From Accumulibacter sp. (GTDB lineage Bacteria; Pseudomonadota; Gammaproteobacteria; Burkholderiales; Rhodocyclaceae): a stretch of DNA of 64,000 nt. Both the position numbers and the translations under genes were made by a program. Positions 55,343 through 64,000 of this stretch are shown piece by piece. The stretch spans positions 1 to 64,000 of the forward strand of contig JACKLW010000011.1 of NCBI GenBank assembly GCA_024235715.1, in the 5' to 3' direction. The notes under the pieces are model-generated. The model saw only the letters and a list, made by a program, of their open reading frames with translations. It searched no databases and was not told the origin of the DNA. The first letter of the stretch is position 1; every line of letters starts with the position of its first letter.

Positions 55343-56563
55343 TCAGCGATAGAGCGGCAGCGCCGCAAGGCGATCCTCGATGTCCGTACTCAAGCGACGA
55401 TAGGCGGCGTTGTCGGCGTTTCCGTAACGGCGGCGGAACTCGGCTTCGGGAAGGTACTCTGGAAGTCCAGCCAGGGCGGGCACCAGATCGGCGTCGCGGA
55501 GCGGGCCGCGCAAGGCCTGCTCGAGGCGCGGCGAATCGGCGACCACGAGTTCGCCGAAGCGGGTGCCGGCACGGTCTGCCGCCAGGTCGGCAAAAGAGAA
55601 ACCGCTGCCGTGACGCGAGTCGTCGATTTCCTTGTAGACCCCGATGGCGTTTGCCGCCGGCTCGCCGGCCCAGGCCGCCAGGGCGGCCGAGACACCGAAA
55701 TGCTGGGCGCTGTCGTAGCGGCCCAGCAAGGTCAGGCGCAGTTGTTGAGGATGCGGCCACTGGCGGGCTTGCGGCAACAGGGCGGCGAGGTTCTTTTCGG
55801 ATACGTAGGCGGCCAGGACGAGCAGGGCGGCGCGGCGCCGTTGCAGCCTTTCGCCTGAGGGCGCAGCCAGCAGCGGTGCGAGGATTTCGCTCAGCGGCAC
55901 TTTGGCGTTTGCCGGGTATTTCGCGAGCAGGCCGGCCAGGGTGCGTTGGGCGGCCTCGGCGTGACTGCTTGCGGCCGCGGTGAAGGCAAGAGAGCGGGCG
56001 CGATCGGAAAGCGCGGGATCCCAGACGTAGCTGACGGCGACCACGCCACGGGCAGGGTCGAAGGCCAGGTGACGAAACACCTGCCGCGCCAACTGCCACT
56101 GCTCGCCGGCACCGCCGAGATCGATCGCCGAGACCAGCAGCCACTCGGCGAAGGCCGGCGGGATTGGCAATGATCCCAGGGCCGCCGAGGCGAGATGCAA
56201 TTGACCGCCGCGCTCGCGAAAGGCGACGCGCAGGTTCAGATAGCGCCCGCTGACGGCGGGCACCGGAACGCTGAGGCGAAAGTCGGCCGCCTGGTCGACC
56301 AGGACGAAGGCGCCACGGCCGCGCAGCGTGCGTGTCGCGAAATGGTTGAAGGCTTCGTCGATCAGTGCGACGGGGACCTGCGCCGTTCGTTGGGCGCCAG
56401 GCCGGAGTCCGCGCGGGTCGTTGCGACTGAAGAGAAGCCTGGCCTGGGCAATCGACGCGGCCGAGATGCTTGCGTCCCGGCGGACCAGCGGATCCGCCTC
56501 GAGGCTGAAAAGCAGAAGCGCGACCGCTGCGAGCAACGGCAGCAGCACGAACAACCGTATCAC
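55343..56563 (-). CDS. Conserved-looking membrane-anchored protein of unknown function
   Basis: A 406-residue protein, not recognised. It has one N-terminal hydrophobic helix (MIRLFVLLPLLAAVALLLFSL), then a region predicted to face the periplasm with alternating strands (DFRLSVPVPAVSGRYLNLRVAFRERGGQLHLASAALGSLPIP) and a helical second half from about residue 200. An ANAIGVYKEIDDSRHGSGFSFADLAADRAGTRFG segment with several charged residues looks conserved and could be a functional site. Codon use resembles the core genes. Its direct neighbour on the same strand is ppx, about 100 bases upstream. Confidence 0.7.
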   Translation of the reverse strand: MIRLFVLLPLLAAVALLLFSLEADPLVRRDASISAASIAQARLLFSRNDPRGLRPGAQRTAQVPVALIDEAFNHFATRTLRGRGAFVLVDQAADFRLSVPVPAVSGRYLNLRVAFRERGGQLHLASAALGSLPIPPAFAEWLLVSAIDLGGAGEQWQLARQVFRHLAFDPARGVVAVSYVWDPALSDRARSLAFTAAASSHAEAAQRTLAGLLAKYPANAKVPLSEILAPLLAAPSGERLQRRRAALLVLAAYVSEKNLAALLPQARQWPHPQQLRLTLLGRYDSAQHFGVSAALAAWAGEPAANAIGVYKEIDDSRHGSGFSFADLAADRAGTRFGELVVADSPRLEQALRGPLRDADLVPALAGLPEYLPEAEFRRRYGNADNAAYRRLSTDIEDRLAALPLYR

Positions 56564-56666
56564 CGGTGCAAGGGCAGGCGCGCGGCCTGGCGGCCGCCAG
56601 ATGGCGTTCGTTCAGGGCGCCGGCAGGCGCGGGACGGCGGCGGCGCAGGAGCGCCCGCGGTTCGGC

Positions 56667-58217
56667 TCACGGCGACCCCGCCGCCGTGAGCCGTGCCGCG
56701 CTGCTGTCGGTACGGCCCAGGCGAAACGCAAAACCGGCCTTGCGCAGCAGACGTGCCTCGCTCTGCAGATCGGCGCGGGTCAGCGGATGCTGCTCGAGCC
56801 AGCCGACCGGGAAACACAGCTCGAGCTGCCGTCGGTCGACGCGCAGAACGAGCGCCGGCAACGGCTCCCTGCTGCGGCTGCGGTGCAGAACCACGGCCAG
56901 GCGGAGGAGAACGCACAGACGCTGCGCCGCCTGCGCCCAGTCCCGCGGCAGATGCGCGAAGGCTGTGCCGGGAAACGAACGCCGGTGGCGCCTGACCAGT
57001 GCCGCCAGCAGCAGTTGATCGTCACGCGAGTAACCCGGCAAATCGGCATGTTCGAGGACGTAGGCGCCGTGCTTGTGATGCTGGTCGTGGGTCAGCAGCA
57101 GACCCACTTCGTGCAGCCGTGCCGCCCGTTCGAGAAGATGCGACGCCTCCTCTCCGGCAAGTCGCCATTTGCTGCATGCCTGGCGCAGCAGGTTGAGAGC
57201 GGTCGCACTCACGCGCAGCGCCTGCGCCTCGTCGAGGTTGAAGCGGCTGATGACGTCGGCGATGGTCCGGTCGCGCACATCCTCATGGCGGATGCGACCC
57301 AGGAGATCGTAGATCAGGCCTTCTCGCAGGGCGCCTTCGGAGACCTCGAGCCGCTTGATGGCGAGGGCCTCGCAAAGCCCGTGCAGAACGACGAAACCAC
57401 CGACGAAGACGCGCGCCCGCGCCGGGTCGAGTTGCCAGCGCTCGGCAATGGCCGCGGTATCGCGCACCTCGAGCAGCAGCGCGCGCAGCTGCCGCAGGCC
57501 GTCGAGGGTGATTCCCTCGCGGCTCAGGCCTTCGCTGATGAGGACGTCCTGGATGGCCTTGATCGATCCGGAGGCGCCGGTCACGACGTCCCAGCCACGC
57601 GCCAGATACTCCTCGCGCAGCGGTTCGAGGGTCAGTTGCACAAGCAGTTCTGCCTCACGCAGGCGACTCGACGTCACCCGACCATCGCCGAAGCAGGTAC
57701 GGCTAAGGCTGACGCAACCCATCCGCAGACTGGCCAGATGGCGCGGGTCGAATTTTTCGCCGATGATCAACTCGGTGCTGCCGCCGCCGATATCGACCAC
57801 CAGCCGCTGCCCCGATACGTCACCGACACTGTGCGCAACGCCCAGATAGATCAGCCGCGCCTCTTCCTGGCCGCGGACGATCTCCACCTTGTGCCCGAGG
57901 ACCTGCTCGGCCCTGGCGACGAACTCGGCGCTGTTCCGTGCCTGGCGCAGGGTATTGGTGCCGACGATACGCAACTGCTCGGGCGGAATGTCGCGCAGCC
58001 GCTGACCGAAGCGCGCCAGACAGTCGAGCGCGCGTTTTTGCGACTCCTGCGACAGGCGGTTGCGGCCATCGAGTCCGCCGGCCAGCTGCACCATTTCACG
58101 CAGGCGGTCGTGAACCTGCACCTGCCCGTTGGTCAGGCGCGCGACGATCATGTGAAAACTGTTCGAGCCGAGGTCGATGGCGGCTACGAACTCGGAAGAC
58201 ACGTCAGCGGAAGACAC
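56667..58217 (-). CDS. ppx: Exopolyphosphatase / Ppx-GppA phosphatase
   Basis: A protein of about 516 residues of the Ppx/GppA family, releasing phosphate from polyphosphate ends (or hydrolysing pppGpp). The ASKHA fold motifs are AAIDLGSNSFHMIVAR, GTNTLRQARNS, the catalytic-Glu region GQEEARLIYLGVAHS, and VVDIGGGSTELIIG. A C-terminal HD-like helical region (LLERAARLHEVGLLLTHDQHHKHGAYVLEHADLPGYS) follows. GTG 58217 is preferred because AAGGAG lies 7 bases upstream; ATG 58238 gives 7 extra residues. Bases 58194-58223 are an exact 15-bp duplication that includes the start codon. Confidence 0.9.
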   Translation of the reverse strand: MSSADVSSEFVAAIDLGSNSFHMIVARLTNGQVQVHDRLREMVQLAGGLDGRNRLSQESQKRALDCLARFGQRLRDIPPEQLRIVGTNTLRQARNSAEFVARAEQVLGHKVEIVRGQEEARLIYLGVAHSVGDVSGQRLVVDIGGGSTELIIGEKFDPRHLASLRMGCVSLSRTCFGDGRVTSSRLREAELLVQLTLEPLREEYLARGWDVVTGASGSIKAIQDVLISEGLSREGITLDGLRQLRALLLEVRDTAAIAERWQLDPARARVFVGGFVVLHGLCEALAIKRLEVSEGALREGLIYDLLGRIRHEDVRDRTIADVISRFNLDEAQALRVSATALNLLRQACSKWRLAGEEASHLLERAARLHEVGLLLTHDQHHKHGAYVLEHADLPGYSRDDQLLLAALVRRHRRSFPGTAFAHLPRDWAQAAQRLCVLLRLAVVLHRSRSREPLPALVLRVDRRQLELCFPVGWLEQHPLTRADLQSEARLLRKAGFAFRLGRTDSSAARLTAAGSP

Positions 58218-58223
58218 GTCAGC
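58194..58223. repeat. 15-bp direct repeat at the ppx start
   Basis: Two perfect adjacent copies of GGAAGACACGTCAGC (58194-58208 and 58209-58223). On the coding strand each contains GACGTG, so the duplication yields two in-frame GTG codons and adds five residues (SADVS-type repeat) without changing the frame. Confidence 0.9.
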
Positions 58224-58510
58224 ACTCCTTGACACCATCTGCAGAAGGAACGGGGGCTACCCGGATAGGGCACTGGCGCCAGGAAACGGGTCGCGACCGA
58301 CGCCATGCCTGATCCTGCAGACCGGCTGCGGACGCAATGGGTGTCAGGAGGCAACGCATTCCCCGGCGAAGGGAACGATAGCGGATGTCGTCCCGGGATG
58401 CCGTGAAATGACGCACATTACCGGGCCGACGATTTGAATCAGGCGAGAGTATCTCTGCCCGCGCGTCCGGCGTCAATTGCCGCTGGCAGCGCGCCGGACG
58501 GAAAACGGAT
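58218..58510. other. Spacer between priA and ppx
   Basis: About 290 bases upstream of ppx and downstream of the priA 3' end, both on the minus strand. No gene was recognised. It must hold the ppx promoter unless ppx is read through from priA; no clear -10/-35 pair was identified and no obvious Pho-box was seen. Confidence 0.4.
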
Positions 58511-60526
58511 TCAGAATTCCAGCGGGTCGACCTCGAGATGCCAACGCAGCCGTGACGGTGACTTGATGGTTTCCAGCTCGGGCATCCAGGCGGCGAGAAA
58601 GCGCTGCAGTGCGCGCCGCGAGGGCGACTCGACCAGCAGTTGCCCACGTTCCAAACTGGCGCGGCGCGCGAGACGCATCGGTACCGGGTCGTAGAAGACG
58701 ACGGAGTTGGCGGCGGCGACCGACGCGCAGGCGCGGGCGCTGCGCAGAAAACCGAGGGCCGTGGCCATTTGCGGCGCTTCGGCACGCAGCATGGCCTGAT
58801 GCGCGTAGGGCGGGAAGCCGGCCTGCTGCCGTTCCTCGAGCTGCGTCGCCGCGAAGGATGGGAAGTCGTGTCGGACCAGCGCGGCATAGAGCGGATGCTC
58901 GGGAAACTGCGTCTGAATCAGGAACTCACCGGGCCGCTCGGCACGACCGGCGCGACCGGCGACCTGCATCAGTTGCGCGAAGAGGCGCTCCGGCGCGCGC
59001 CAGTCGGCGGCAAACAGCGCCGCGTCGGGGGCGATGGCGCCAACCAGGGTGAGCTTCGGGAAATCATGGCCCTTGGCCAGCATCTGCGTGCCGACCAGAA
59101 TATCCGCGTCGCCGCTGTGAATTCGCGCCACCAGCGCTTCCCATTGCTTGCGGCTGCTCGCCGCGTCACGGTCGACACGCAGCACCCTGGCCTGTGGAAA
59201 ATGCCCGGCGATGACCGCTTCCAGGCGTTGGGTGCCACGGCCAAAGGCGCTCAGGTCCTGGTTGCCACAGGTCGGGCAGGCCCTGGGCACGCGCGCTTCG
59301 AAGCCGCAGTGATGGCAGCGCAGGCAGCGGTCGGCAAGATGCAGCACCAGGTTGGCGGCACAACGATGGCAGTGCGAGGTCCAGCCACAGGCCGCGCAGG
59401 CCAGGACGGGCGCGTAACCGCGGCGGTTGAGGAACAGCAGGCTCTGCTCGGCACGTGCGAGGCGCTCGTCGATGGCACGCAGCAGGGCACTGGAGAGCCC
59501 GTCCTGCGGTTTGTCGAGCCGGGTATCGATGCACTGCACAGTCGGCAGGCGTGCACCTCGCACCGCCCGCTCGCGCAGCGACAGCAGTTGATAGCGACCG
59601 CGCCCGGCAGTTGCCGTGGCATTGGCCCAGCTCTCCAGCGAAGGGGTCGCCGAACCAAGAACGATCGGGATGGCCCGCTGACGGGCGCGGAAGACGGCCA
59701 GGTCGCGCGCCGAATAGCGGATCCCGTCCTGTTGCTTGAACGACACGTCGTGTTCCTCATCGACGATGATCAGGCCAAGGTCCGGCAGGGGCGTGAAGAT
59801 GGCCAGGCGCGTGCCGAGGACGATTCGCGCCTCTCCGGTCAAGGCGGCCCGCCAGTTGCGGCTGCGCGCCGCGTCACCGAGCTCGCTGTGCAGACTGACC
59901 AGGCCGGCGTCGGGAAAACGCGCCGCGACGCGGGCTTCCAGCTGCGGCGTCAGGTTGATCTCCGGGACCAGCAGCAGCGCCTGCTGTCCGCCCGCCAGGG
60001 CACGCTCGATCAGCCGCAGGTAGATTTCGGTCTTGCCGCTGCCGGTGATCCCGTGCAGCAGGTAGGCATGAAAGCCTGCGCCGGCCGCGCCGATCGCCGC
60101 CAGCGACGCTTGCTGCTCGGCGGTCAGTTCGGGCGACCGCTGTGCGGCGGCGGGCGGCCCTCTGCGCGGCGGGCGCCGCTTCACCGGTGCAACGGCGCGC
60201 AATCCGGCAGGCAGCGTCGACAGCATCACCTGGCCCAGCGGGGCATGGTAGTAGTCGGCGCAGAACTCGGTCAGGCGAAACCAGTCGGCGGGCAGCGGCG
60301 GCAGCTCGCGCAGGACGCTGTCGAGTGCCTTGAGTTGCTCCGGGGGAAGATCGCTGCCGCTCGACAGTTCCACGAGAAGGCCGACTTTCCGCTGCCGGCC
60401 GAAGGGGACAAGTACGCGATAGCCGATATCGCTTGCCGACAGCCGTTCGCCATCGGGGACCCGATAGTCGAACAAGCGGCGCAGCGGAAGGTCGAGGGCG
60501 ACACGGGCAATCTGCGGCGGGGACAT
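58511..60526 (-). CDS. priA: Primosomal replication restart helicase PriA
   Basis: A 671-residue 3'-5' helicase that reloads the replisome at stalled forks. The N-terminal 3'BD domain (IARVALDLPLRRLFDYRVPDG ... GYRVLVPFGRQRKVGLLVEL) is followed by helicase motifs GITGSGKTEIYL (Walker A, about residue 160), VDEEHD, LGSATPSLES, two zinc-binding Cys sets (CAACGWTSHCHRC ... CLRCHHCGF ... CPTCGN) and the C-terminal GTQMLAKGHDFPKL and VAGRAGRAERPG. The start is placed at the ATG giving MSPPQIARV; an upstream ATG adds 23 residues without similarity. Confidence 0.95.
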   Translation of the reverse strand: MSPPQIARVALDLPLRRLFDYRVPDGERLSASDIGYRVLVPFGRQRKVGLLVELSSGSDLPPEQLKALDSVLRELPPLPADWFRLTEFCADYYHAPLGQVMLSTLPAGLRAVAPVKRRPPRRGPPAAAQRSPELTAEQQASLAAIGAAGAGFHAYLLHGITGSGKTEIYLRLIERALAGGQQALLLVPEINLTPQLEARVAARFPDAGLVSLHSELGDAARSRNWRAALTGEARIVLGTRLAIFTPLPDLGLIIVDEEHDVSFKQQDGIRYSARDLAVFRARQRAIPIVLGSATPSLESWANATATAGRGRYQLLSLRERAVRGARLPTVQCIDTRLDKPQDGLSSALLRAIDERLARAEQSLLFLNRRGYAPVLACAACGWTSHCHRCAANLVLHLADRCLRCHHCGFEARVPRACPTCGNQDLSAFGRGTQRLEAVIAGHFPQARVLRVDRDAASSRKQWEALVARIHSGDADILVGTQMLAKGHDFPKLTLVGAIAPDAALFAADWRAPERLFAQLMQVAGRAGRAERPGEFLIQTQFPEHPLYAALVRHDFPSFAATQLEERQQAGFPPYAHQAMLRAEAPQMATALGFLRSARACASVAAANSVVFYDPVPMRLARRASLERGQLLVESPSRRALQRFLAAWMPELETIKSPSRLRWHLEVDPLEF

Positions 60527-60863
60527 CGAGTCGGAAAGCCCTCTGGAGACAGCTGCGAAGGACAATGGCCAGTTAGCGGCGGATACTCGTGCCATTTCTC
60601 GCAGTACGGGGTAACGCCTTCAGTTATTTGGAGTTTCTGCCCCATGCACAGATTCTGTGGATAACTCTGTGGATCAGGCTGCTGAAAAACAGCTCAAGAG
60701 CCCTCCCCATAAGGGTTTCAGGGTATTTGCCGGAAAATTAGGCGATTAAAAAATCTATATAAATCATAATGTTGTGATTACGCGCCTGATTTACAACACA
60801 CTTCCAGCGCCGTCCGCAACTCGGGAACATTTTCTGTGAACAAGTCAAGAGCCAAACGTTGGC
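60527..60863. other. AT-rich spacer upstream of priA
   Basis: About 337 bases, locally far AT-richer than the rest of the window (especially 60715-60800, with TTAAAAAATCTATATAAATC). It holds two DnaA-box-like sites, small hairpins such as GCTGAAAAACAGC near 60680, and probably the priA promoter on the minus strand. No gene or tRNA was seen. Confidence 0.5.
60656..60676. promoter_or_regulatory. Two DnaA-box-like sites
   Basis: TGTGGATAA (60656-60664) is the exact complement of the DnaA box TTATCCACA. TGTGGATCA (60668-60676), one helical turn away, is a near match (complement TGATCCACA). They lie at the edge of an AT-rich stretch upstream of priA. They could regulate priA through DnaA or be part of a larger origin-like or datA-like element. 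Confidence 0.45.
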
Positions 60864-61940
60864 TCACGGCCGTTTCCGGCGCAAAACCCGGCTGTGTTTG
60901 TGCACCGCGTCGACAACCGCCTTGACGTTGTCCGGCGGCGTGAATTGCGAGATGCCATGACCGAGGTTGAAGACGTGACCGGTGTCGCCCGGCCCGTAGC
61001 TGTCGAGGACTTTTTCGGCCTCCGCGGCAATCTTTGCAGGTGCGGCAAAAAGCGCGGCCGGGTCCATATTGCCCTGCAGCGAGACCCGCTCGCCGACGCG
61101 CCGGCGCGCTTCAGCGATGTCGATCGTCCAGTCGAGGCCGATCGCGTCGCAACCGATATCGGCGATCGCTTCCAGCCACAGGCCGCCGCCTTTCGTGAAC
61201 ACGATCGATGGAACAGGCTCGCCGTCCTTGCTCTTGATCAGCTGCGCGACGATGCGCTGCATGTATTCGAGGGAGAACTCCCGATACGCGGCCGGTGACA
61301 GCGAACCGCCCCAGGAATCAAAGATCATCACCGCCTGGGCGCCGGATTCGATCTGCGCGTTGAGGTAGCTGCTGACCGCGTCCGCGGTCACCGACAGGAT
61401 GCGATGCAGCAGATCGGGCCGGTCGTAGAGCATGCCCTTGATGTGCCGGTAGTCGGTGCTCGAGGCACCTTCGACCATGTAACAGGCCAGGGTGTAAGGG
61501 CTCCCGGCGAAACCGATAAGCGGCACCGAGTTGTTCAAGGCGCGCCTGATTTCAGCCACTGCATCCATCACGTATCGCAGGTGGTCCCAGGGGTCTGGCG
61601 CGCTGAGGTCGCGAATCGCCCATTCTTCACGCAAGGGACGCTCGAAGCGAGGGCCTTCGCCATCGGAAAAGTACAGTCCGAGACCCATCGCGTCGGGTAT
61701 GGTCAGAATGTCGGAAAAGAGGATTGCCGCATCGAGATCGTAGCGGGCGAGAGGCTGCAGCGTGACTTCGCAGGCCAGGCCGGGGTTGGTACACAACTGC
61801 ATGAAGCTGCCGGCGCGGGCGCGCGTTTCACGGTACTCGGGCAGGTAGCGACCAGCCTGACGCATCAACCACACCGGCGTATGGGCGGCGGGCTCCTTGA
61901 GCAGCGCTCGCAGAAAGGTATCGTTCGACGGTCGGGGCAC
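60864..61940 (-). CDS. hemE: Uroporphyrinogen decarboxylase
   Basis: A 358-residue HemE that removes four carboxyl groups from uroporphyrinogen III to give coproporphyrinogen III in haem synthesis. Visible motifs: [20 protein letters not shown] with the substrate-binding Arg residues, [20 protein letters not shown] including the catalytic Asp region, [16 protein letters not shown], and [13 protein letters not shown]. The C-terminus has [15 protein letters not shown] with the conserved His. Length and start are normal. It lies between priA and trkH on the minus strand. Confidence 0.97.
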   Translation of the reverse strand: MPRPSNDTFLRALLKEPAAHTPVWLMRQAGRYLPEYRETRARAGSFMQLCTNPGLACEVTLQPLARYDLDAAILFSDILTIPDAMGLGLYFSDGEGPRFERPLREEWAIRDLSAPDPWDHLRYVMDAVAEIRRALNNSVPLIGFAGSPYTLACYMVEGASSTDYRHIKGMLYDRPDLLHRILSVTADAVSSYLNAQIESGAQAVMIFDSWGGSLSPAAYREFSLEYMQRIVAQLIKSKDGEPVPSIVFTKGGGLWLEAIADIGCDAIGLDWTIDIAEARRRVGERVSLQGNMDPAALFAAPAKIAAEAEKVLDSYGPGDTGHVFNLGHGISQFTPPDNVKAVVDAVHKHSRVLRRKRP

Positions 61941-61971
61941 GGAAGACTCCAGCGGACAGGGAAAATGCTCG

Positions 61972-61994
61972 CAAAGAGGGGATTATCCCCTTTC
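61972..61994 (-). terminator. Probable terminator of the trkA-trkH unit
   Basis: On the minus strand AAAGGGGAT / ATCCCCTCTTT forms a compact hairpin just after the trkH stop and about 30 bases before the hemE start. The T-run is short, so termination may be partial. Confidence 0.4.
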
Positions 61995-61998
61995 GCCA

Positions 61999-63453
61999 CT
62001 ACTTCCGCCAGAAAGCCGGGGTCATGACCACCAGCAGGGTGAAGATTTCCAGGCGGCCGAGCAGCATGGCAAAGGTGCACACCCAGGTCTGGAAATCGCT
62101 CAATCCTGCGTAGTTGCTGGCCGGCCCGACCTGTCCCAGGCCCGGCCCCGTGTTGTTGATGCTGGCGACGACGGCCGAGAATGCGGTAATGATCTCCAGC
62201 CCGGACAACGAGAGCAGCAGGGTCATGGCCACGATGCAGACCATGTACATGAAGCCGAAGGCGAGCACCGCGAAGAGAATATTCGACGGCATGACGTCGC
62301 GACGCACCTTCACCAGGTGCACCGCATTCGGGTGAATGGCGCGCATCAGTTCGCGGTAGACCTGCTTGTAGAGCACGATCGCGCGGATCATCTTGATCCC
62401 GCCACCGGTCGAGCCGGCGCTGGTCGCAAAGCTGCACAGGAACAACATCCACAGTGGCGCAAAGAAGGGCCACAGGGCATAGTCGGTGGTTGCGAAGCCG
62501 GTCGTCGTGGCGATCGAAACGACATTGAACGCGGCATAGCGCAAGGCTTCGCCAAACGTTGGATAGACGTCGTGGAAGTCGAGAAAGATGGCGATGCCGA
62601 TGACGCTGCCGAGAGTCACCAGCAGGAACCAGCCGGCTTCGGGATCGGCGCGGTAAGGGCGCAGCGAGCGCCCCGAGATGGCGACGAAGTGGGTCGCGAA
62701 GTTCATCCCGGCGAAGAGCATGAAAGCGATGCTCACCGCTTCGATGGTCGGCGAGGCGAAATAGGCAAAGCTCGCATCGTGGCTTGAAAAACCGCCGAGC
62801 CCCATGGTCGCGAACATGTGCATGATCGCATCCAGCCAGGTCATTCCCGCCCACCGATAAGCAAGGATGCAGCACATCGAGATCAGCGAATAGACGACCC
62901 ACAGGCCCTTCGCCGTCTCGGCCATGCGGGGAGTCATCTTGGTGTCTTTCATCGGTCCGGGCGTTTCGGCCTTGAACATCTGCCGGCCGCCGATACCGAG
63001 CAGGGGCAGGATGGCCACGGCAAGGACGATCAGGCCCATGCCGCCGAGCCAGACCATCTGTGTTCGCCAGAAGTTGATCGACACCGGCAGGGTGTCGAGG
63101 CCGGAAAGAATGGTTGCCCCGGTCGTCGTCAGGCCGGACACGGCTTCGAAATAGGCATCGGTGAAACTGACGTTGAGCTGCAGCACCAGCGGCAGGCCGG
63201 CGTAGATCGGCAAGAGGGTCCACACCAGCGCGACCATCAGAAAGCCGTCACGTATCGTCAGGTCGCGCTGCTCCTTGCGAGTGGCATACCACAGACCCAG
63301 GCCGGTGCTGATGGTCAGCAGGATTGCTTCATCGAAGGCGCCTTCGGCACCGTCGTGCTGGGTCCAGGAGACCGCCAGGGGCAGCAGCATGGTCAGCCCG
63401 AACATCAGGATCACCAGCGAGAGCACCCGGATCACCGGGTAGAGGCGGTGCAT
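61999..63453 (-). CDS. trkH: Trk system potassium uptake protein, membrane subunit
   Basis: A 484-residue potassium-translocating subunit with the fourfold M1-P-M2 repeat of the Trk/Ktr/HKT superfamily. Filter-like segments with the key Gly include SGLTTTGATIL (about residue 105), FATMGLGGFSSHDAS (about 215), SIATTTGFATTDY (about 308) and SSINNTGPGLGQVGP-type sequence (VVASINNTGPGLG, about 430). TSAGSTGGGIKMIRAI is also conserved. It takes up K+ with TrkA as the nucleotide-binding regulator; the partial trkA gene lies 9 bases upstream. Confidence 0.96.
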   Translation of the reverse strand: MHRLYPVIRVLSLVILMFGLTMLLPLAVSWTQHDGAEGAFDEAILLTISTGLGLWYATRKEQRDLTIRDGFLMVALVWTLLPIYAGLPLVLQLNVSFTDAYFEAVSGLTTTGATILSGLDTLPVSINFWRTQMVWLGGMGLIVLAVAILPLLGIGGRQMFKAETPGPMKDTKMTPRMAETAKGLWVVYSLISMCCILAYRWAGMTWLDAIMHMFATMGLGGFSSHDASFAYFASPTIEAVSIAFMLFAGMNFATHFVAISGRSLRPYRADPEAGWFLLVTLGSVIGIAIFLDFHDVYPTFGEALRYAAFNVVSIATTTGFATTDYALWPFFAPLWMLFLCSFATSAGSTGGGIKMIRAIVLYKQVYRELMRAIHPNAVHLVKVRRDVMPSNILFAVLAFGFMYMVCIVAMTLLLSLSGLEIITAFSAVVASINNTGPGLGQVGPASNYAGLSDFQTWVCTFAMLLGRLEIFTLLVVMTPAFWRK

Positions 63454-63462
63454 GCCTGTATC

Positions 63463-64000
63463 TCAGAAGAAGTGGAAGCCGACTTCGAACAGTTTTTCGA
63501 CCTGCTTGACCACTTTCTTGTCGATGCAGAAGACGATCACGTGGTCACCGGTTTCGATCACCACGTCCTTGTGGGCGATCAATACGCGTCCGGTCTGCTT
63601 TTTGGCGCCCAGACGGAAAAAGTTGAAATCCTCGATCTCGCCGAGATCGCGGACGATGGCAGCAATGAACGCGCCGTGAATCAGTGGCAGTTCGCCGACC
63701 CGCCGGCCAATCGCTCGCGAGTTCTTCTTGTCACCGTGGGCGACGATTTCGAGCGCTTCGGCGGCGCCGCGACGCAGGCTGTGAACCTGCGCCACATCGC
63801 CGTGGCGGACATAGGTCAGCAGGGTGCCGATCGACACCTGCGCCGGTGAAATCGCAATATCGATCGGCCCGCCCTGGACCAGTTCGGCGTAAGCACGCCG
63901 GTTGATCAGCGCCACCACCCGCTGACAACCCATACGCTTGGCCAGCGAAGCTCCCATGATGTTGTCTTCGTCGTCGTTGCTCAGCGCGAGGAACAGCTCC
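63463..64000 (-). CDS. trkA: Trk system potassium transport protein TrkA (C-terminal part, cut by the window edge)
   Basis: Partial gene; the 5' end lies beyond the right edge. The visible about 178 residues begin inside an RCK/TrkA-N domain (LFLALSNDDEDNIMGASLAKRMGCQRVVALINRRAY), continue through a TrkA-C-like ligand domain (RRGAAEALEIVAHGDKKNSRAIGRRVGELPLI), and end ETGDHVIVFCIDKKVVKQVEKLFEVGFHFF, the normal TrkA C-terminus. It binds NAD(H)/ATP and gates TrkH. The internal ATG at 63957 is not the real start. Confidence 0.94.
   Translation of the reverse strand, partial: ELFLALSNDDEDNIMGASLAKRMGCQRVVALINRRAYAELVQGGPIDIAISPAQVSIGTLLTYVRHGDVAQVHSLRRGAAEALEIVAHGDKKNSRAIGRRVGELPLIHGAFIAAIVRDLGEIEDFNFFRLGAKKQTGRVLIAHKDVVIETGDHVIVFCIDKKVVKQVEKLFEVGFHFF

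Overview
The window looks like a chromosomal segment of a high-GC betaproteobacterium. The petA-petB-petC-sspA-sspB and dnaX-ybaB-recR orders, priA, hemE, trkH/trkA and a Ppx/GppA phosphatase fit Rhodocyclales. A large glycogen/trehalose cluster plus an exopolyphosphatase and a tungsten-type aldehyde oxidoreductase operon recall Candidatus Accumulibacter and relatives. That is inference from gene content; no marker in the window proves the genus.

Layout. 0.3-1 kb: a Phd/VapC-type toxin-antitoxin pair. 1-5 kb (minus): bc1 complex genes followed by sspA and sspB. 5-8 kb (minus): recR, ybaB, dnaX, a 13-bp tandem repeat and the 4.5S SRP RNA gene. 8-12.1 kb (minus): an aldehyde:ferredoxin oxidoreductase operon (ferredoxin subunit, W-pterin subunit, FAD subunit, MoaD-like protein, unknown 87-aa protein) with a good sigma70-like promoter. 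12.5-14.7 kb (plus): a DUF3422 membrane protein and a histidine phosphatase. 14.8-32.3 kb: a MarR regulator divergent from an mscS gene that is followed, with tight or overlapping junctions, by glgB, treS-maltokinase, glgC, glgX, treZ and a malQ-treY fusion. This set can branch, debranch and trim alpha-glucan, make ADP-glucose, turn glucan ends into trehalose, and turn trehalose into maltose and maltose-1-phosphate. Neither glgA nor glgE is in the window.

32.4-36.1 kb: a class I amidotransferase-type hydrolase, a ClC channel/antiporter, an OmpA-like lipoprotein and a truncated methyltransferase. 36.4-43.7 kb (plus): a probable envelope locus with two tandem DUF3604 proteins (the first carries an extra C-terminal LTxxQ-like domain), a membrane-anchored parvulin-type prolyl isomerase and a HupE/UreJ-like membrane protein. 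43.7-52 kb looks like an accessory island. By eye it has lower GC and contains long gene-poor stretches, an SbmA/BacA-type transporter and a 1762-residue protein. That protein combines a PEP-synthase-like phosphohistidine domain, an inserted low-molecular-weight tyrosine-phosphatase domain and a C-terminal PPDK-type ATP-grasp domain. It is the most unusual object in the window.

52.3-64 kb returns to ordinary chromosome: nitronate monooxygenase, ROK sugar kinase, MOSC protein, an unknown membrane-anchored protein, ppx, priA, an AT-rich spacer with two DnaA-box-like sites, hemE, trkH and a partial trkA running off the right edge. No tRNA, rRNA, CRISPR array or intact insertion sequence was seen.
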